A stretch of 64,000 nucleotides of DNA from Caulobacter henricii (GTDB lineage: Bacteria; Pseudomonadota; Alphaproteobacteria; Caulobacterales; Caulobacteraceae), in NCBI RefSeq assembly GCF_001414055.1, contig NZ_CP013002.1, forward strand, positions 328,501 through 392,500, given 5' to 3'. A program made the position numbers and the translations under genes. The notes below the pieces were generated by a model. It did not search any database. It worked only from the letters and a program-made list of their open reading frames with translations, and was not told the DNA's origin. Below, one piece after another: positions 36,393-45,070 of the stretch (within the stretch, counting starts at the first letter, position 1; each line of letters starts with the position of its first letter).

Positions 36393-37676
36393 ATGAGCGG
36401 ACATTCGACCTATGAACCGAAGACCGGTTTCGAGCGTTGGCTCGACGCCCGCCTTCCGATCGTGCGCCTCGGCTACGACAGCTTCGTCGACTACCCGACG
36501 CCGCGTAACCTGAACTACTGGTGGACCTTCGGCGGCATCCTGTCGCTGTGCCTGGCCTCGCAGTTGATCACCGGCATCATCCTGGTGATGCACTACACGC
36601 CCAGCGCCGATCACGCCTTCGCGTCGGTCGAGCACATCATGCGTGACGTGAACTACGGCTGGCTGATCCGCTACATGCACTCCAACGGGGCGTCGATGTT
36701 CTTCATCGCCGTCTACATCCACATGTTCCGTGGCCTCTATTACGGGTCGTACAAGGCCCCCCGCGAAGTGCTGTGGATCCTGGGCTGCGTGATCTACCTG
36801 CTGATGATGGCTACCGCCTTCATGGGCTACGTCCTGCCCTGGGGTCAGATGTCCTTCCATGGCGCGGTCGTGATCACCAACCTGTTCGGTGCCCTGCCGA
36901 TCGTCGGCGAGAGCATCACCACCTGGCTGTGGGGCGGCTTCGCCGTCGACAACGCCACGCTGAACCGCTTCTTCTCTCTGCACTATCTGCTGCCCTTCAT
37001 GATCGCGGGGGTCGTGATCCTGCACATCTGGGCCCTGCACGTGGTCGGCCAGAACAACCCGACCGGCGTCGAGCCCAAGTCGAAGGCCGATACCCTGCCC
37101 TTCACGCCCTATGCGACGGTGAAGGACGGCTTCGCGATGAGCGTCTTCCTGATCCTCTTCGCCTTCTTCGTCTTCTACATGCCCAACGCCCTGGGCCACG
37201 CCGACAACTACATCCCGGCCAACCCGCTTGTGACGCCGTCGCACATCGTTCCGGAATGGTACTTCCTGCCGTTCTACGCGATCCTGCGCGCCGTGCCGGA
37301 CAAGCTGATGGGCGTGCTGGCCATGTTCGGTGCCATCGGCTGCCTGTTCGCCCTGCCCTGGCTGGACACCTCCAAGGTGCGTTCGATGCGCTACCGTCCG
37401 ACGGCTCAGATGTACTTCGTGATCTTCGTGGTCGCCTGCATCATCCTGGGCTTCTGCGGTGCCAAGCTTCCCGACGATCAGGTCATCCCGCACGTGACGA
37501 CGTTCAAGTTCATCGATGCGGACCTGAACAGCTTTGTGTGGCTGAGCCGGATTGCGACGCTGTACTACTTCGGCTTCTTCCTAGTGATCCTGCCGATCCT
37601 GGGTCTGAAGGAAACGCCTCTGCCGGTGCCGGACTCGATCGCTTCCCCGGCGCTGTCGCCTGCTGAGAAGGGCTGA
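36393..37676 (+). CDS. petB: Cytochrome b of the bc1 complex
   Basis: 427 aa with eight or nine transmembrane helices. The two haem-b His pairs lie in helices B and D (for example [23 protein letters not shown] and the helix from [27 protein letters not shown]). The Qo-site PEWY motif is in [19 protein letters not shown]. Normal full-length form with fused N- and C-terminal halves. It is 5 bp after petA and 5 bp before petC. Confidence 0.98.
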   Translation: MSGHSTYEPKTGFERWLDARLPIVRLGYDSFVDYPTPRNLNYWWTFGGILSLCLASQLITGIILVMHYTPSADHAFASVEHIMRDVNYGWLIRYMHSNGASMFFIAVYIHMFRGLYYGSYKAPREVLWILGCVIYLLMMATAFMGYVLPWGQMSFHGAVVITNLFGALPIVGESITTWLWGGFAVDNATLNRFFSLHYLLPFMIAGVVILHIWALHVVGQNNPTGVEPKSKADTLPFTPYATVKDGFAMSVFLILFAFFVFYMPNALGHADNYIPANPLVTPSHIVPEWYFLPFYAILRAVPDKLMGVLAMFGAIGCLFALPWLDTSKVRSMRYRPTAQMYFVIFVVACIILGFCGAKLPDDQVIPHVTTFKFIDADLNSFVWLSRIATLYYFGFFLVILPILGLKETPLPVPDSIASPALSPAEKG

Positions 37677-37681
37677 ACCCG

Positions 37682-38527
37682 ATGCTGCGCAAACTCTCCA
37701 TCATCGCAGCCGTCGCGGGTCTGATGGTTGGCGGCCAGGCCCTGGCGGCCGGTCACCCCCACAAGCCCAAGGACGTCGCCTGGTCCTTCGAAGGTCCGTT
37801 CGGCAAGTTCGATCAGGCCCAGCTGCAACGCGGCTACAAGGTCTATCGGGAGGTCTGCTCGGCCTGTCACTCGATGACCCTGGTCAGCTTCCGCAACCTC
37901 GGCGACAAGGGCGGCCCGTTCTATAGCGCCGAGTACAAGAACTCGAACGACAACCCGTGGGTCAAGGCGATCGCCAAGGACTACGAGGTCGCCGACATCG
38001 ATTCGGAAACCGGTGATGCGATCAAGCGTCCGGCCACCAGCGCCGACCGCTTCCCCGCACCGTTCGCCAACGAGCCGGCCGCTCGCGCCAACAACGGCGG
38101 TGCCCTGCCGCCGGACATGTCGCTGCTGGCCAAGGCCCGCACCGGCGGTCCGGACTACATCTACTCACTGCTGACCGGCTATCATGAGCCGCCGGCCGGC
38201 CTGAAGGTTGGCCCAGGCCAGCACTACAACCCCTACATGCCTGGCGATCTGACCGCCGCCTGGTCGGGTCCGCACGACAAGGTTCCGGCCGGTGGCTTCA
38301 TCGCCATGGCTGCGCCCCTGAAGGACGGCCTGGTCACCTTTGACGACGGCACCAAGTCGACGGTCGACCAGCAGGCCAAGGACGTCTCGGCCTTCCTGAT
38401 GTGGGCCGCCGAGCCCAAGCTGGAAGAGCGCAAGAAGATGGGCTTCGTGGTCATCCTCTATCTGCTGCTGTTCTCGGGCCTGCTCTATGCGAGCTACCGC
38501 AAGGTCTGGAAGAACGAGTCGCACTGA
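37682..38527 (+). CDS. petC: Cytochrome c1
   Basis: 281 aa. A signal peptide (LSIIAAVAGLMVGGQALA) precedes the haem-c site VCSACHSM (~residue 60). The sixth-ligand Met is likely in the FIAMAAPL segment, which matches the c1 pattern. A C-terminal anchor (MGFVVILYLLLFSGLLYASYR) ends in a basic tail. Delivers electrons to cytochrome c. The operon ends with a strong terminator 26 nt downstream. Confidence 0.97.
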   Translation: MLRKLSIIAAVAGLMVGGQALAAGHPHKPKDVAWSFEGPFGKFDQAQLQRGYKVYREVCSACHSMTLVSFRNLGDKGGPFYSAEYKNSNDNPWVKAIAKDYEVADIDSETGDAIKRPATSADRFPAPFANEPAARANNGGALPPDMSLLAKARTGGPDYIYSLLTGYHEPPAGLKVGPGQHYNPYMPGDLTAAWSGPHDKVPAGGFIAMAAPLKDGLVTFDDGTKSTVDQQAKDVSAFLMWAAEPKLEERKKMGFVVILYLLLFSGLLYASYRKVWKNESH

Positions 38528-38549
38528 CCGTTCTGAACGATCGACAAGA

Positions 38550-39347
38550 TCAGGGCCTGGCGGAAACGCCGGGCCCTTTTTCTTTGGCTGCCCATCTGGC
38601 TGGAAGAAGCCACAGGTGGCCGCCCTGGGCGTCAAGACGCAGGCGATAGGCCGACAGCAACTGGACGCCCACCGCCCCGGCCACGCCCTCTGGCAGGTCG
38701 CCGGCCACGACGGCTTTCAGGTGCTGGCGAAGGGTTCCGTTCAGCGACAGGCCGGCCAGCCGCCCGGCCGGCTTCTGCCGGGGGGCGTCGGCTTCACCCC
38801 GCGCCCGCACGCCGCCGTTCGAGGCGGTGTCGAGGGCAAAGGCCCCGGTCAGGCTGGTGAAGCCGTCCGAGGCCGTGGCCCGCACCGTCGCCACCCCGCC
38901 GACCACGGTCACCGCCAAGGGCGCTGCTGCGGGGGTAAGGGCCGCGTCCCGCGCCTCGAGGCTCAGGCGGCAGGGCGCGAAGTCGAGGCTGACCACATAG
39001 CGATCGAGAATATCGGCCCCGATTACCCCGACAATGGGGGCGATGAAGCCGACACTGCGATAGTCGAGATCCCGAACGACGATCGGAACCGCCTCGAGCC
39101 TCTGGCCGGCCAATTTGACCGGCAGGGTCAGGTCCGTCTGGGCGTAGCCGCTCATCTGGGCCTTGGTGTCGTGCAGCAGGGTCTGGGGGGCAGAGAGGTC
39201 GATGACGAAGTCGCCGGCCATGTCAGCCAGGGCGGCGGGGGCGACGATGGCCCCGTTCTCGAACCAACAGGCCGTATCGCCGGCCAGGGCCGGGCCAGCC
39301 GCCGCGAGGGACAGGCAACCAATCAGCAGGGATGAGCGGCGGCGCAT
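38550..39347 (-). CDS. Aspartyl-protease-like exported protein
   Basis: 265 aa from the ATG at 39347, with AGGA at good spacing. A signal peptide (LLIGCLSLAAAGPALA) is followed by two retropepsin-like lobes. In the first the DTG motif is degenerate (FVIDLSAPQTLL); in the second it reads FALDTASNGGV. Also typical are GVIGADILDRYVVSLDFAPCRLSLE in lobe 1 and AVGVQLLSAYRLRLDAQGGHLWL in lobe 2. With only one near-canonical Asp site, activity is uncertain. Its 3' end overlaps the petABC terminator. Confidence 0.72.
   Translation of the reverse strand: MRRRSSLLIGCLSLAAAGPALAGDTACWFENGAIVAPAALADMAGDFVIDLSAPQTLLHDTKAQMSGYAQTDLTLPVKLAGQRLEAVPIVVRDLDYRSVGFIAPIVGVIGADILDRYVVSLDFAPCRLSLEARDAALTPAAAPLAVTVVGGVATVRATASDGFTSLTGAFALDTASNGGVRARGEADAPRQKPAGRLAGLSLNGTLRQHLKAVVAGDLPEGVAGAVGVQLLSAYRLRLDAQGGHLWLLPARWAAKEKGPGVSARP
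38553..38585 (+). terminator. petABC terminator
   Basis: A 10 bp stem (38553-38562 with 38567-38576, one G-U pair), a GAAA tetraloop and TTTTTCTTT. It lies 26 nt after the petC stop and inside the last codons of the convergent aspartyl-protease-like gene. Confidence 0.9.
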
Positions 39348-39430
39348 GGGCGCGATCCTAGCCAAGCCGGGCGGCGAGGGCGACAGGGACGAGGGCCCCT
39401 TAGACCTGGGTCTGCCCGTTTGCCCGATCT

Positions 39431-40108
39431 CTAGACCTCACCCCGGCTCCCGCCGCCTCGCTGGAACAGCTGCAGCGTTCGCAGCATGGCCAGCCGCGCG
39501 CTGTCAGCGTGATGGCCGTTGGGGGCGACAAAGGCATGGCCGGCCTCATAGAGCCAGACCGGGAGGTCGGGATGGGCGGCCCCGATCGCCTCGACATCGG
39601 CCAGGGGGATCATCGGATCGGTCTTGCCGAAATGCAGGGCGGTCGGAACCTTCGGCGTTTCGCCGACATATTGCAGGATGTCGCCGCCATAGAAGCTGGA
39701 GACCGCCGACAGGCCCTCCACCCGGGACGCCGCGAGCCAGGCGGTGGTGCCACCAAAGCAGAAGCCCATGGCGAAGACCGGTCCCTGCAGGGCGTCGACA
39801 CAGGCCTGGACGCGCGGCAGGGTGGTAAGGCCCCAATCGGTGGCGCGACCCATCGCCATGCGCTGGTCAAGGATCGCCGGCTCAGTATTGGCTTGAGGGA
39901 AGGGCGCATCGGCCGGGTCGAACAGAGCCGGGGCCAGGACCTCATAGCCCTGGTCGGCGAGGCTGTCGGACAGTTCGCGGATGTGGGGGGTGACGCCCCA
40001 GATGGCATGCAGGATGACCAGTCCGCCCCGGCGGGCGTCCTGATGTGGGGCGTGCCAGGCGGTGAAGGGCTCGCCCTCACGCGTAGACGGGACCATCGCC
40101 GTGCCCAT
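39431..40108 (-). CDS. Dienelactone hydrolase family protein (a)
   Basis: 225 aa alpha/beta hydrolase. The nucleophile elbow is GFCFGG, with Cys instead of Ser, as in dienelactone hydrolases, near residue 116. The His region is YEAGHAFVAPNGHHAD and an acidic residue lies in HFGKTDPMIPL. The opening VILHAIWGVTPHIRELSD is typical. It lies 2 bp after a paralogue on the same strand. Substrate unknown. Confidence 0.87.
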   Translation of the reverse strand: MGTAMVPSTREGEPFTAWHAPHQDARRGGLVILHAIWGVTPHIRELSDSLADQGYEVLAPALFDPADAPFPQANTEPAILDQRMAMGRATDWGLTTLPRVQACVDALQGPVFAMGFCFGGTTAWLAASRVEGLSAVSSFYGGDILQYVGETPKVPTALHFGKTDPMIPLADVEAIGAAHPDLPVWLYEAGHAFVAPNGHHADSARLAMLRTLQLFQRGGGSRGEV

Positions 40109-40110
40109 GC

Positions 40111-40794
40111 TCAGGCGGCGCCGTGAGCCAGGAACAGGTCCAGGGTACGACGGCGGGCCAGCTGCGCGTCGGTGAGGTCAGACTCCGGCCGGCCGTCATT
40201 GTTGAAGCCGTGGCCGCTGGCCTCGTAGATGTGGACCGGAACCTCCGGATGGGCGGCGGCGATCGCGGCCTGCACCTCATCGGCGGGGATGTGTCCGTCC
40301 TTGCGACCCAGATGGACGATGACGGGGCAGGAGAGGGCAAACTTGGCCATGCCCGCCACCTGGCCGCCATAATAGCTGGCGGCGGCCGAGAGGCCCTTGC
40401 AGCGGGCCGCTGCCAGCCAGGCCATGGTGCCTCCATAGCAATAGCCGACCACGAAGACTGGCCCGCGCGGGGCCAGGAAATCGATACAGGCCTGGACATC
40501 GCCCATGGCGTTCTCGGGTCCGTTGGCCTTGGCATAGCGGACGCCGGCCTCGAAACCGGCCGGCTCATGGTCGGCGACGAAGCCCTGTTCCTGGCGGTCG
40601 AACATCGAGGGGGCCACGACCTCGAAGCCCAGCTCCGACCAGCGGGCCACATCCTCATGGACATAGCGATCCAGGCCGAAGATCTCCTGGATCACGATGA
40701 CCCCGCCCCTGCGCGGTCCCCGGGCCGGCGCATGGGCCGCCGAGAAGGCGAAGCCGTCATGGCCGGCGGTCAGGGTGAGGTTGTGGTCGGTCAT
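40111..40794 (-). CDS. Dienelactone hydrolase family protein (b)
   Basis: 227 aa, paralogue of the next gene downstream. VIVIQEIFGLDRYVHEDVARWSELGFEV opens the fold and GYCYGG holds the Cys nucleophile. HLGRKDGHIPADEV holds the Asp, and YEASGHGFNNDGRP holds the His. This copy keeps the canonical QEIFGL segment better than copy (a), so it is more likely a true carboxymethylenebutenolidase-type enzyme. The 2 bp spacing implies co-transcription after tandem duplication. Confidence 0.9.
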   Translation of the reverse strand: MTDHNLTLTAGHDGFAFSAAHAPARGPRRGGVIVIQEIFGLDRYVHEDVARWSELGFEVVAPSMFDRQEQGFVADHEPAGFEAGVRYAKANGPENAMGDVQACIDFLAPRGPVFVVGYCYGGTMAWLAAARCKGLSAAASYYGGQVAGMAKFALSCPVIVHLGRKDGHIPADEVQAAIAAAHPEVPVHIYEASGHGFNNDGRPESDLTDAQLARRRTLDLFLAHGAA

Positions 40795-40813
40795 GGGGTG
40801 TTGCCTCGCCGCT

Positions 40814-41503
40814 TCAGGGCTTCAGCGCGCAGACGGCCGCGCCGGTGGCCTTGGCCCGGGCGCAGGACATGGCCTGCAGGGGGGCCTTGGAGCGGGGCTG
40901 GGGGGCGTCGATGATATAGCCCGACCCGCCATTGCAGAGCACCTCATAGCGTGAGATCGGCGGATCACCGCCGCCGCCCAGATAGGTGGCATTGATGGGC
41001 TTGCACGTCAGGCCGGCCTTGCTAGCCAAGGTCGCCACGCCGGCGAGGGAGCCCCTGTTGGCGGCCAGGTGGCAGGTCGCCAGCTTGCCCTTGGCGGCTT
41101 TTTCCGAAGCGGCCAGGGCCAGGCAGTCATAGGCGTTGACCGTGTCGCCGCTCTTGGAGACGATCCAGCCGAAGTCGTCCTTGCAGGCGACTTCATAGCT
41201 GACCGTGCGCTTGCCGCCCTTGATGCTGTCCTTGACGACGCCCGCCGTGGTCTGGTCGCAGGTCACGCCGGCCTCGGCGGTCAGTTCGCGCGCCGCCTTC
41301 TGTTGCAGGGGGTTGCCCGGTTCAAGCGCCTTGCCGCCCTCATTGGCCGCCTGATAGCGGCCCATGGTGTAGGCCGGAGTCACCTCGCGGGGGCCGGTGA
41401 CATTGGCCGATGGCGCGCCGTAACTGCCGGTACCACCGGACGCCTGGGCCAGGGCGCTGCCAGCGACCATGGCGAAGGCAAGGGAAAGGATCAGTCTTTT
41501 CAT
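40814..41503 (-). CDS. Exported two-repeat cysteine protein (relative of 19778-21121)
   Basis: 229 aa. A signal peptide (LILSLAFAMVAGSALAQA) is followed by a Gly/Pro-rich region and two copies of the four-cysteine repeat also found five times in the protein at 19778-21121. In repeat 1, CDQ... leads to VSYEVACKDDFGWIV, then C and C. In repeat 2, CKP... leads to SRYEVLCNGGSGYII, then C and C. Function unknown; no other family is recognised. It lies 20 bp upstream of the dienelactone hydrolase pair on the same strand. Confidence 0.8.
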   Translation of the reverse strand: MKRLILSLAFAMVAGSALAQASGGTGSYGAPSANVTGPREVTPAYTMGRYQAANEGGKALEPGNPLQQKAARELTAEAGVTCDQTTAGVVKDSIKGGKRTVSYEVACKDDFGWIVSKSGDTVNAYDCLALAASEKAAKGKLATCHLAANRGSLAGVATLASKAGLTCKPINATYLGGGGDPPISRYEVLCNGGSGYIIDAPQPRSKAPLQAMSCARAKATGAAVCALKP

Positions 41504-41556
41504 GTTTCGGCCCCTGAACTGAGGGGCGGAGAATGGCGCCGCAGCCTGACGCCGTC

Positions 41557-41587
41557 GAGCCCCGGAAATGATGCTTTCCGGGGGCTC
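41557..41587 (-). terminator. Hairpin after ychF
   Basis: GAGCCCC-GGAAA pairs with TTTCC-GGGGGCTC (one bulged G) around a 6 nt loop, starting 11 bp after the ychF stop. A T tract is lacking, so termination may be inefficient or Rho-assisted. Confidence 0.6.
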
Positions 41588-41598
41588 GATCAGGACGA

Positions 41599-42699
41599 TC
41601 AGACGTTGAAGCGGAAGTGCATGACGTCGCCGTCCTTGACGACATAGTCCTTGCCTTCGGCGCGCATCTTGCCGGCTTCCTTGGCACCGTTCTCGCCGCC
41701 CAGCTTGACGAAGTCGTCAAAGGCGATGGTTTCGGCGCGGATATAGCCCTTCTCGAAGTCGGTATGGATGACGCCAGCCGCCTGCGGGCCGGTGTCGCCG
41801 ACATGGATGGTCCAGGCGCGGGCTTCCTTGGGGCCGACCGTGAAATAGGTCTGCAGGTCCAGCAGCTTGTAGGCCTCGCGGATCAGGCGGTTCAGGCCCG
41901 GCTCTTCCAGGCCCAGGGTTTCCAGGAACTCGGTCCGCTCTTCGGAGTCGAGCAGCGCGATTTCACTCTCGATCTGAGCCGAGATGACCACGCTCTTGGC
42001 ATTGTCCTTGGCGGCGCGTTCGGCCACCAGGTCGCTGTACTTGTTGCCCTTGTCGGCGCTGGCCTCATCGACATTGCAGACATAGAGGGCCGGCAGCGAG
42101 GTCAGAAGCTGCAGCATGTGCCACGCCTTCTCATCGTCGGCATCGATCTTGGCGGCGCGGGCCGGGCGGCCTTCGCGCAGCAGGGCCAGGGCGATATTGG
42201 CCAGGCGCAGGGTGTTGGCGCTTTCCTTGTCGGCACCGACCTTGGCGCGCTTTTCGAGGGCGGGCACCCGCTTTTCGAGGCTTTCCAGATCGGCCAGCAT
42301 CAGCTCCATCTCGATGATCTCAAGATCGCTGATCGGGTCGATGCGGCCTTCCACGTGGACGATGTCACCGTCCTCGAAGCAGCGGGCCACGAAGGCCACG
42401 GCGTCGCAGTCGCGGATATTGGCCAGGAACTGGTTGCCCAGGCCCTCACCCTTGGACGCGCCGCGCACCAGGCCGGCGATGTCGACGAAGGTGATGCGGG
42501 CCGGGATGATTTCCTTGGAGCCGGCGATCTTGGCCAGGGCGTCGAGGCGCGGCTCGGGCACTGCGACTTCGCCGGTATTGGGCTCGATCGTGCAGAACGG
42601 ATAGTTGGCGGCCTGGGCCGACGCCGTCTGGGTCAGGGCGTTGAACAGGGTGGACTTGCCGACATTGGGCAGGCCGACGATGGCGACTTTAAGGGCCAT
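41599..42699 (-). CDS. ychF: Redox-regulated ATPase YchF
   Basis: OLA1/YchF P-loop protein of the Obg family, associated with ribosomes and oxidative-stress response, preferring ATP. 366 aa. G1 is VGLPNVGKSTLFNALT near residue 9. G3 is FVDIAGLVRGASKGEGLGNQFL, an unusually conserved YchF segment. A coiled-coil region follows (LADLESLEKRVPALEKRAK), then the C-terminal TGS domain ending RAEGKDYVVKDGDVMHFRFNV. Confidence 0.97.
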   Translation of the reverse strand: MALKVAIVGLPNVGKSTLFNALTQTASAQAANYPFCTIEPNTGEVAVPEPRLDALAKIAGSKEIIPARITFVDIAGLVRGASKGEGLGNQFLANIRDCDAVAFVARCFEDGDIVHVEGRIDPISDLEIIEMELMLADLESLEKRVPALEKRAKVGADKESANTLRLANIALALLREGRPARAAKIDADDEKAWHMLQLLTSLPALYVCNVDEASADKGNKYSDLVAERAAKDNAKSVVISAQIESEIALLDSEERTEFLETLGLEEPGLNRLIREAYKLLDLQTYFTVGPKEARAWTIHVGDTGPQAAGVIHTDFEKGYIRAETIAFDDFVKLGGENGAKEAGKMRAEGKDYVVKDGDVMHFRFNV

Positions 42700-42817
42700 G
42701 GATCTCTCGTGAATTTCGTTGGCCGCGACCTAGCACGGATGATCGGCAAGGCGAAGGGCAGGGACTTGCACCATCTGTAACCGCATCCGATATCAAAGGC
42801 GGAACAGGAGCCGACTG

Positions 42818-43648
42818 ATGAGCCTTCGACCCGTGGTGAAGATCGTGAAGGGCGTCCCCGCCTCGGATGGAGACGGCGTGCGCCTGACCCGAATGCTGGG
42901 CACGGCCGAGGCCCAGATGTTCGACCCGTTCCTGATGCTGGACTGTTTCGACAACGACCAGGCGTCCGACTATATGGGCGGCTTTCCCGACCATCCGCAT
43001 CGCGGCTTTGAGACCGTGACCTACATGCTGGAAGGCCGGATGCGTCACCGCGACAATACCGGCCGCGAGGGCGTGATCGGGCCTGGCGGCATCCAGTGGA
43101 TGCGGGCCGGCCGCGGCATCGTCCATTCCGAAATGCCCGCGCAGTCTGAAGGCCGCATGCGCGGCTTCCAGCTGTGGGTGAACCTGCCGGCGAAGCTGAA
43201 GATGAGCGCGCCCGGCTATTCGGAGTTCGAGAGCGAGGCCATCCCGGTCGAGGCGCGCGAAGGCGGGGTTACGGTCAAGGTGATCTCGGGCGTCACGGAA
43301 GCGGGCACGGCCGGACCCATCGGCGGCGGCGCGGTCGACGCGCTCTATTTCGACATCGTCCTGCCGGCCGGAAGCCGCTTCGAGGAGCCTGTGGGCGCTG
43401 ACCGCAATGCCATGCTGGCGGTCTATGAGGGTCAGGTTCGCGTGGCGGGTGGCAAGATCGACGCCCTGTCTGGGGTGTTCCTGGGGCGGGGCGACACGGT
43501 CCTGGTCGAGGCCGTCACCGACGCTCGCCTGTTGTTGCTGGCGGGCCGCCCGATCGGCGAGCCGGTGTTCTGGCACGGACCCTTCGTGATGAACTCGCGG
43601 GACGAGATCGTGCAGGCCTTTGAGGATTTCCAGAGCGGCAAATTCTAG
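42818..43648 (+). CDS. Pirin family protein
   Basis: 276 aa two-cupin protein. The metal site is in FPDHPHRGFETVTYMLEG and HSEMPAQSEG (His-x-His ... His ... Glu). FQLWVNLPAKLKM and GPFVMNSRDEIVQAFEDFQSGKF at the end are typical of bacterial pirins, some of which have quercetinase activity. Substrate or role here is unknown. Monocistronic, divergent from ychF. Confidence 0.93.
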   Translation: MSLRPVVKIVKGVPASDGDGVRLTRMLGTAEAQMFDPFLMLDCFDNDQASDYMGGFPDHPHRGFETVTYMLEGRMRHRDNTGREGVIGPGGIQWMRAGRGIVHSEMPAQSEGRMRGFQLWVNLPAKLKMSAPGYSEFESEAIPVEAREGGVTVKVISGVTEAGTAGPIGGGAVDALYFDIVLPAGSRFEEPVGADRNAMLAVYEGQVRVAGGKIDALSGVFLGRGDTVLVEAVTDARLLLLAGRPIGEPVFWHGPFVMNSRDEIVQAFEDFQSGKF

Positions 43649-43649
43649 C

Positions 43650-43714
43650 CGCAGATCGGTCCGGCCCGGCATGAGCCGTGGCCCAGGGATCACGATGGCG
43701 GGCCGGAGTCTGCG
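43650..43714 (+). promoter_or_regulatory. Structured leader candidate upstream of polyamine genes
   Basis: Two nested stems: CGCAGA (43650-43655) with TCTGCG (43709-43714), and CCGGCCCG (43661-43668) with CGGGCCGG (43699-43706). They enclose about 30 nt containing a small inverted repeat. This begins right after the pirin stop and 140 nt before the carboxynorspermidine dehydrogenase start. It may be a pirin terminator lacking a T tract or part of a leader RNA. No known riboswitch was recognised. Confidence 0.35.
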
Positions 43715-43853
43715 TCGGATCCGGAGAAGGTAGAGAACTGTCGCAGCTTCTGCTTAGGGTGATTAGCGGACTCGACGTCCTCGTGATAAGACCCCCGCCC
43801 CCCTCTCGCAGGCGTTCACACTGCAGAGGCTACAGGCGTTAGGAGAAGGCCAA

Positions 43854-45059
43854 ATGAGCAGGGTGCTGGTTATCGGTGCTGGCGGTGTTGGTTCGGTTGC
43901 CGTCCACAAGATGGCGATGAATACGGACGTGTTCTCGCACATCACGCTGGCGAGCCGAACGAAGTCGAAATGCGACGCCATCGCGCAATCCGTCAAACAG
44001 CGCACGGGCGTGACCATCGACACGGCTGCCATCGACGCCGATGACGTGGTGGCGACCACGGCCCTGATCCAGGCGGTCAAGCCCGCCCTGGTGGTCAATC
44101 TGGCCCTGCCCTATCAGGACCTCAACATCATGGACGCCTGTCTGGCGGCCGGGGTGAACTATCTCGACACGGCCAATTACGAGCCGCGCGACGAGGCCAA
44201 GTTCGAATACAAGTGGCAGTGGGCCTATCAGGACCGCTTCAAGGACGCCGGTCTGATGGCCCTGCTGGGCAGCGGTTTCGACCCGGGCGTGACCTCGGTC
44301 TTCACCACCTATACCAAGAAGCATCTGCTGGACCGGATCGACACGCTCGACATCCTGGACTGCAATGGCGGCGACACCGGCCTGCCCTTTGCCACCAACT
44401 TCAATCCCGAGATCAATCTGCGCGAAGTGACCGCCCCGTCGCGGCACTGGGAAGGCGGCCAATGGGTCGAGGGCCCGGCCCTGAGCCACAAGCAGGTGTT
44501 CGACTTCGAGCAGGTCGGCCCGAAGAACATGTACCTGATGTACCACGAGGAACTTGAGTCCCTCGTGAAGTTCTATCCGGAGATCCAGCGCATCCGCTTC
44601 TGGATGACCTTCGGCGACAGCTATCTCAAGCACCTGGACGTGCTGGGCAATATCGGCATGACCAGCATCGAGCCGATGATGTTCCAGGGCCGGGAGATCA
44701 TCCCGATCGAGTTCCTGAAGGCCCTGCTGCCCGAGCCGTCCTCGCTGGGCCCGATCACCAAGGGCAAGACCAATATCGGCACGATCGCGACCGGTGAGAA
44801 GGACGGCAAGGCCCGTACCGTCTACATCAACAACATCTGCGACCACGAAGAAGCCTACGCCGAGACCAACAACCAGGCGGTCAGCTACACCACGGGCGTT
44901 CCGGCCATGATCGGGGCGGCCCTGTTGCTGACCGGTCAGTGGAAGGGCGCGGGCGTGTTCAACATGGAGCAGCTGGATCCCGATCCGTTCATGGACATGC
45001 TGAACAAGCATGGCCTGCCCTGGAAGGTGCAGGACCTGGACGCGCCCCTGGCCTTCTGA
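43854..45059 (+). CDS. Carboxynorspermidine/carboxyspermidine dehydrogenase (saccharopine dehydrogenase family)
   Basis: 401 aa NADPH-dependent enzyme that condenses aspartate semialdehyde with a diamine to make carboxy(nor)spermidine, the alternative spermidine route. The Rossmann motif is VLVIGAGGVGSVAVHKMA. ALPYQDLNIMDACLAAGVNYLDTANYE and LLGSGFDPGVTSVFTTYT are saccharopine-dehydrogenase-family segments found in the CASDH group. It is 11 bp before nspC, which strongly supports the assignment. A structured leader may lie upstream. Confidence 0.9.
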   Translation: MSRVLVIGAGGVGSVAVHKMAMNTDVFSHITLASRTKSKCDAIAQSVKQRTGVTIDTAAIDADDVVATTALIQAVKPALVVNLALPYQDLNIMDACLAAGVNYLDTANYEPRDEAKFEYKWQWAYQDRFKDAGLMALLGSGFDPGVTSVFTTYTKKHLLDRIDTLDILDCNGGDTGLPFATNFNPEINLREVTAPSRHWEGGQWVEGPALSHKQVFDFEQVGPKNMYLMYHEELESLVKFYPEIQRIRFWMTFGDSYLKHLDVLGNIGMTSIEPMMFQGREIIPIEFLKALLPEPSSLGPITKGKTNIGTIATGEKDGKARTVYINNICDHEEAYAETNNQAVSYTTGVPAMIGAALLLTGQWKGAGVFNMEQLDPDPFMDMLNKHGLPWKVQDLDAPLAF

Positions 45060-45070
45060 TCGATCCGCAG

